Source: Ensifer adhaerens (GTDB taxonomy: Bacteria > Pseudomonadota > Alphaproteobacteria > Rhizobiales > Rhizobiaceae). From it: 64,000 nt of DNA. How positions within the stretch are numbered: position 1 is the first letter of the stretch; every line of letters starts with the position of its first letter. The notes beneath the pieces were generated by a model. That model did no database searches. It was not told the DNA's origin and worked only from the letters and a program-made list of their open reading frames with translations. The DNA lies in the NCBI RefSeq assembly GCF_002940685.1, contig NZ_PNFP01000016.1, positions 1 to 64,000 of the forward strand, read 5' to 3'. This document shows, piece after piece, positions 62,064-64,000 of the stretch. A program made the translations under genes and the position numbers.

Positions 62064-62762
62064 TCAGGCGCCCTCGAGCGCGAGATCGACCGCAGCGAGC
62101 GCATGGATCTCGGTCGTATCGAATACCGGCACCGGGCTGTCGGCCTGCGAAATCAAGAGCATGATCTCGGTGCAACCCATGATGATCGCCTCCGCGCCGG
62201 CATCGACAAGCCGGCCGATCACCGCACGATAGGTATCGCGTGAACTGTCCCTGACGATACCGGCGACAAGCTCGCGGTAGATGATCTCGTGCACCTTCGC
62301 CCGGTCTTCGGCCTGCGGCACCAGCACATCGAGACCGAACGTCTCCGTCAAACGTCCCTTGTAGAAGTCCTGCTCCATGGTGAAGGCGGTACCGAGCAGG
62401 CCAACCTTTCGAAGGCCCGCGGCCTTGATCTTCTCCGCCGTCGGGTCGGCGATGTGCAGCAGCGGAATGGAGACAGCCGCCGAAACGTCCGATGCCATCC
62501 TGTGCATGGTGTTGGTGCAGATCATCAGGAAATCGGCGCCGCCCGCCTCCAGCCGCCGTGCCGCCGCGATCATCTCCCCGGTCAGGGCCTGCCAGTCGCC
62601 ATGATGCTGCAGCCGCTCGATCTCGCCGAAATCCATCGACCACATCAGCGATTTCGCCGAATGCACGCCGCCCAAGCGGTTGCGAACCGTCTCGTTGATG
62701 ATCCGATAGTACTCGGCCGAGCTCTCCCAGCTCATGCCGCCGATCAGGCCGATGACCTTCAT
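62064..62762 (-). CDS. Aspartate/glutamate racemase family protein
   Basis: 232 aa with the two-cysteine mechanism of the family: Cys82 in MICTNTMHRM and Cys197 in IIMGCTEIMLL, plus the N-terminal MKVIGLIGGMSWESSAEYYR, which is very like E. coli YgeA. It may racemise a broad range of amino acids. The start at 62762 has GGGAG 8 nt upstream. It is divergent from the solute-binding protein gene, which starts 237 nt away. Confidence 0.9.
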   Translation of the reverse strand: MKVIGLIGGMSWESSAEYYRIINETVRNRLGGVHSAKSLMWSMDFGEIERLQHHGDWQALTGEMIAAARRLEAGGADFLMICTNTMHRMASDVSAAVSIPLLHIADPTAEKIKAAGLRKVGLLGTAFTMEQDFYKGRLTETFGLDVLVPQAEDRAKVHEIIYRELVAGIVRDSSRDTYRAVIGRLVDAGAEAIIMGCTEIMLLISQADSPVPVFDTTEIHALAAVDLALEGA

Positions 62763-62915
62763 CCAACGCTCTCCCATTTCAAGCCGGACTCCGGGCTAAC
62801 AAATCGCGGGCCTTCGCGATAGCTCCCGCCGCCCATGTAATCCCGACCAAGCCACGCTTCCGGCTTTCACAGACCGTTGGCGCGGCTGCGATTGTGACAG
62901 GCGGGCGACACCCGG

Positions 62916-62946
62916 TTGACATTTCCGCCTTTGTGCCGTTTTATAT
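62916..62946 (+). promoter_or_regulatory. Candidate sigma-70 promoter for the solute-binding protein gene
   Basis: A TTGACA box at 62916-62921 is followed by an AT-rich TTTTATATT stretch that offers a -10 with 17-bp spacing (TTTTAT, 62939) or 19-bp (TTATAT, 62941). It lies about 55-80 nt upstream of the start at 62999 in locally AT-rich DNA. Confidence 0.5.
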
Positions 62947-62998
62947 TCCAAAATAAAGAACGACATAGCATAACTATGGAATATGAGGAGGAGCAGAA

Positions 62999-64000
62999 AT
63001 GAAATCGACGAAATTTGCATTGCTTATCGGAACGGCTCTGGTGGCATCGGCGACGCTCGCCTTCGCCCAGGAAAAGGGCGGCGTCATCAACGTCGCGACG
63101 GTCGGCGAACCGCCGACGCTCGACCCGATGGCCTCGACCGCCGACCTCGTCGGCATCGTCTCGCAGCACATCTTCGAGACGCTCTACACCTTTGACAAGG
63201 ACTGGAAGCCGACGCCGCTTCTGGCAGCAGCGCTTCCCGAGATCAGCGCCGACGGCAAGACCTACACGATCAAGCTGCGTTCGGGCGTCAAGTTCCACGA
63301 CGGCACCGACCTGGACAGCAAGGACGTCGTCGCCTCGCTCGAGCGCTGGACCAAGGTCGCCTCGCGCGGCAAGCAGACGGCAACGACGATATCAGGCATC
63401 GAAGCGGTCGACCCGCTGACGGTAAAGATCTCGCTCACCACGCCTTACGCGCCGCTCGTCTCGCTGCTCGCCTTCAACAACTCGGCAGCCATCGTGCTTC
63501 CGTCGGAAAAGCAGGCCGAGCCGATGACCGATTTCGTCGGCACCGGCCCCTACCAGCTGAAGGAGCGCAAGGCTGACCAATATATCCAGCTGACCCGCTA
63601 CGACGCCTACACGTCGCCGGAAGGCGAAGCCAACGGCTATGGCGGCGCCCGTCATCAATATGCCGACGAGATCCGCTTCGTGCCGGTGCCGGACCCCAAC
63701 ACCCGCGTCGAGGCGGCCGTCTCCGGCCAGTATGACTATGTGGACTCTCTGCCGGTGGAATCTTTTGACCGCGTGAAGGGTTCGAGCGCGTCGGATCCCG
63801 TCATGCTGCAGCCCTTCGGCTGGCCGGTCTTCGTCTTGAACTCCGGCAACGGCATGACCAAGAACCTCGACCTGCGCAAGGCGATCCGCGCCTCGCTCAG
63901 CATGGAAGACATGATGGCCGCCGCCTTCGGCACCACCGACTTCTATGCGCTCGACGCTGCCCTTTACCCCTCGCAATACACCTGGCGCACCGATGCCGGC
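62999..64000 (+). CDS. ABC transporter solute-binding protein, family 5 (peptide/nickel/opine type), 5' part
   Basis: At least 334 aa; the gene runs off the window. A Sec signal peptide (MKSTKFALLIGTALVASATL, cleavage after AFA at about residue 23) precedes a family-5 binding protein with VATVGEPPTLDPMASTADLV, PLLAAALPEISADGKTYTIK, KLRSGVKFHDGTDLDSKDVV and VGTGPYQLKERKADQYIQL. It captures oligopeptides or another small solute in the periplasm. GAGGAGGAG lies just upstream of the ATG. The permease and ATPase genes should follow beyond the window. The divergent amino-acid racemase gene hints at a D-amino-acid or peptide link. Confidence 0.93.
   Translation, partial: MKSTKFALLIGTALVASATLAFAQEKGGVINVATVGEPPTLDPMASTADLVGIVSQHIFETLYTFDKDWKPTPLLAAALPEISADGKTYTIKLRSGVKFHDGTDLDSKDVVASLERWTKVASRGKQTATTISGIEAVDPLTVKISLTTPYAPLVSLLAFNNSAAIVLPSEKQAEPMTDFVGTGPYQLKERKADQYIQLTRYDAYTSPEGEANGYGGARHQYADEIRFVPVPDPNTRVEAAVSGQYDYVDSLPVESFDRVKGSSASDPVMLQPFGWPVFVLNSGNGMTKNLDLRKAIRASLSMEDMMAAAFGTTDFYALDAALYPSQYTWRTDAG

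Overview
The window is GC-rich alphaproteobacterial DNA of the Rhizobiaceae type (Sinorhizobium/Ensifer or a close relative). The evidence is the dense GC-biased coding, GGAGG ribosome sites, many LysR/AraC/MocR regulators, mosaic palindromic intergenic repeats, a multi-hairpin anti-Shine-Dalgarno small RNA, and a selenocysteine formate dehydrogenase locus whose gene order matches what I recall from S. meliloti megaplasmid pSymA. No rRNA, CRISPR array, transposase or integrase was seen. The only RNA genes found are tRNA-Sec and one predicted sRNA.

Layout. 1-5888 (minus): a respiratory module of acyl-CoA dehydrogenase, EtfB, EtfA, AraC regulator, aldehyde dehydrogenase and the start of ETF-quinone oxidoreductase, divergent from an exported amidohydrolase (6305-7999). 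8114-18501: a complete selenocysteine system (selD, then fdoG with in-frame UGA, fdoH, fdoI, fdhE, selA, selB, selC). The formate dehydrogenase needs Sec, and every gene needed to make and insert Sec is next to it. 18563-25161 (minus): five tightly coupled genes of unknown function plus a small LuxR-type regulator, directly beyond selC. They encode an acidic protein with a membrane-active-looking Gly/Ala segment, an Arg-rich protein, an HEVAH metallopeptidase and two large helical proteins. This is my best candidate for an undescribed system.

25503-32838: gluconate kinase and permease, a tiny lipoprotein, a MocR regulator divergent from a TauE/SafE permease, and small redox and housekeeping genes. 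33477-33640 (minus): a predicted sRNA whose four hairpins all expose CUCCUCCC-type loops (cuckoo RNA type). 33818-41563 (minus): a type I secretion locus with membrane-fusion protein, ABC exporter, a 677-aa repeat protein and a very low-complexity QG/NGN/Gly-rich 582-aa protein as probable cargo. 42047-52550: DUF817, AsmA, alkylsulfatase-like MBL, Ogt, GGDEF, LysE and M23 genes and a decayed DUF5946-like gene.

52686-57035: an Rrf2 regulator whose upstream region carries the same GGATA-N5-TRTCC dyad as the promoter of an AhpD-like/NmrA-like/cupin operon, plus a MscS channel and a LysR gene. 57043-64000: Lrp and DUF2000, an MFS permease, a YcaC-like hydrolase with divergent LysR, a small unknown gene, an Asp/Glu racemase family gene and the 5' part of an ABC solute-binding protein. 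Functions are inferred from sequence recognition only; no database search was run.
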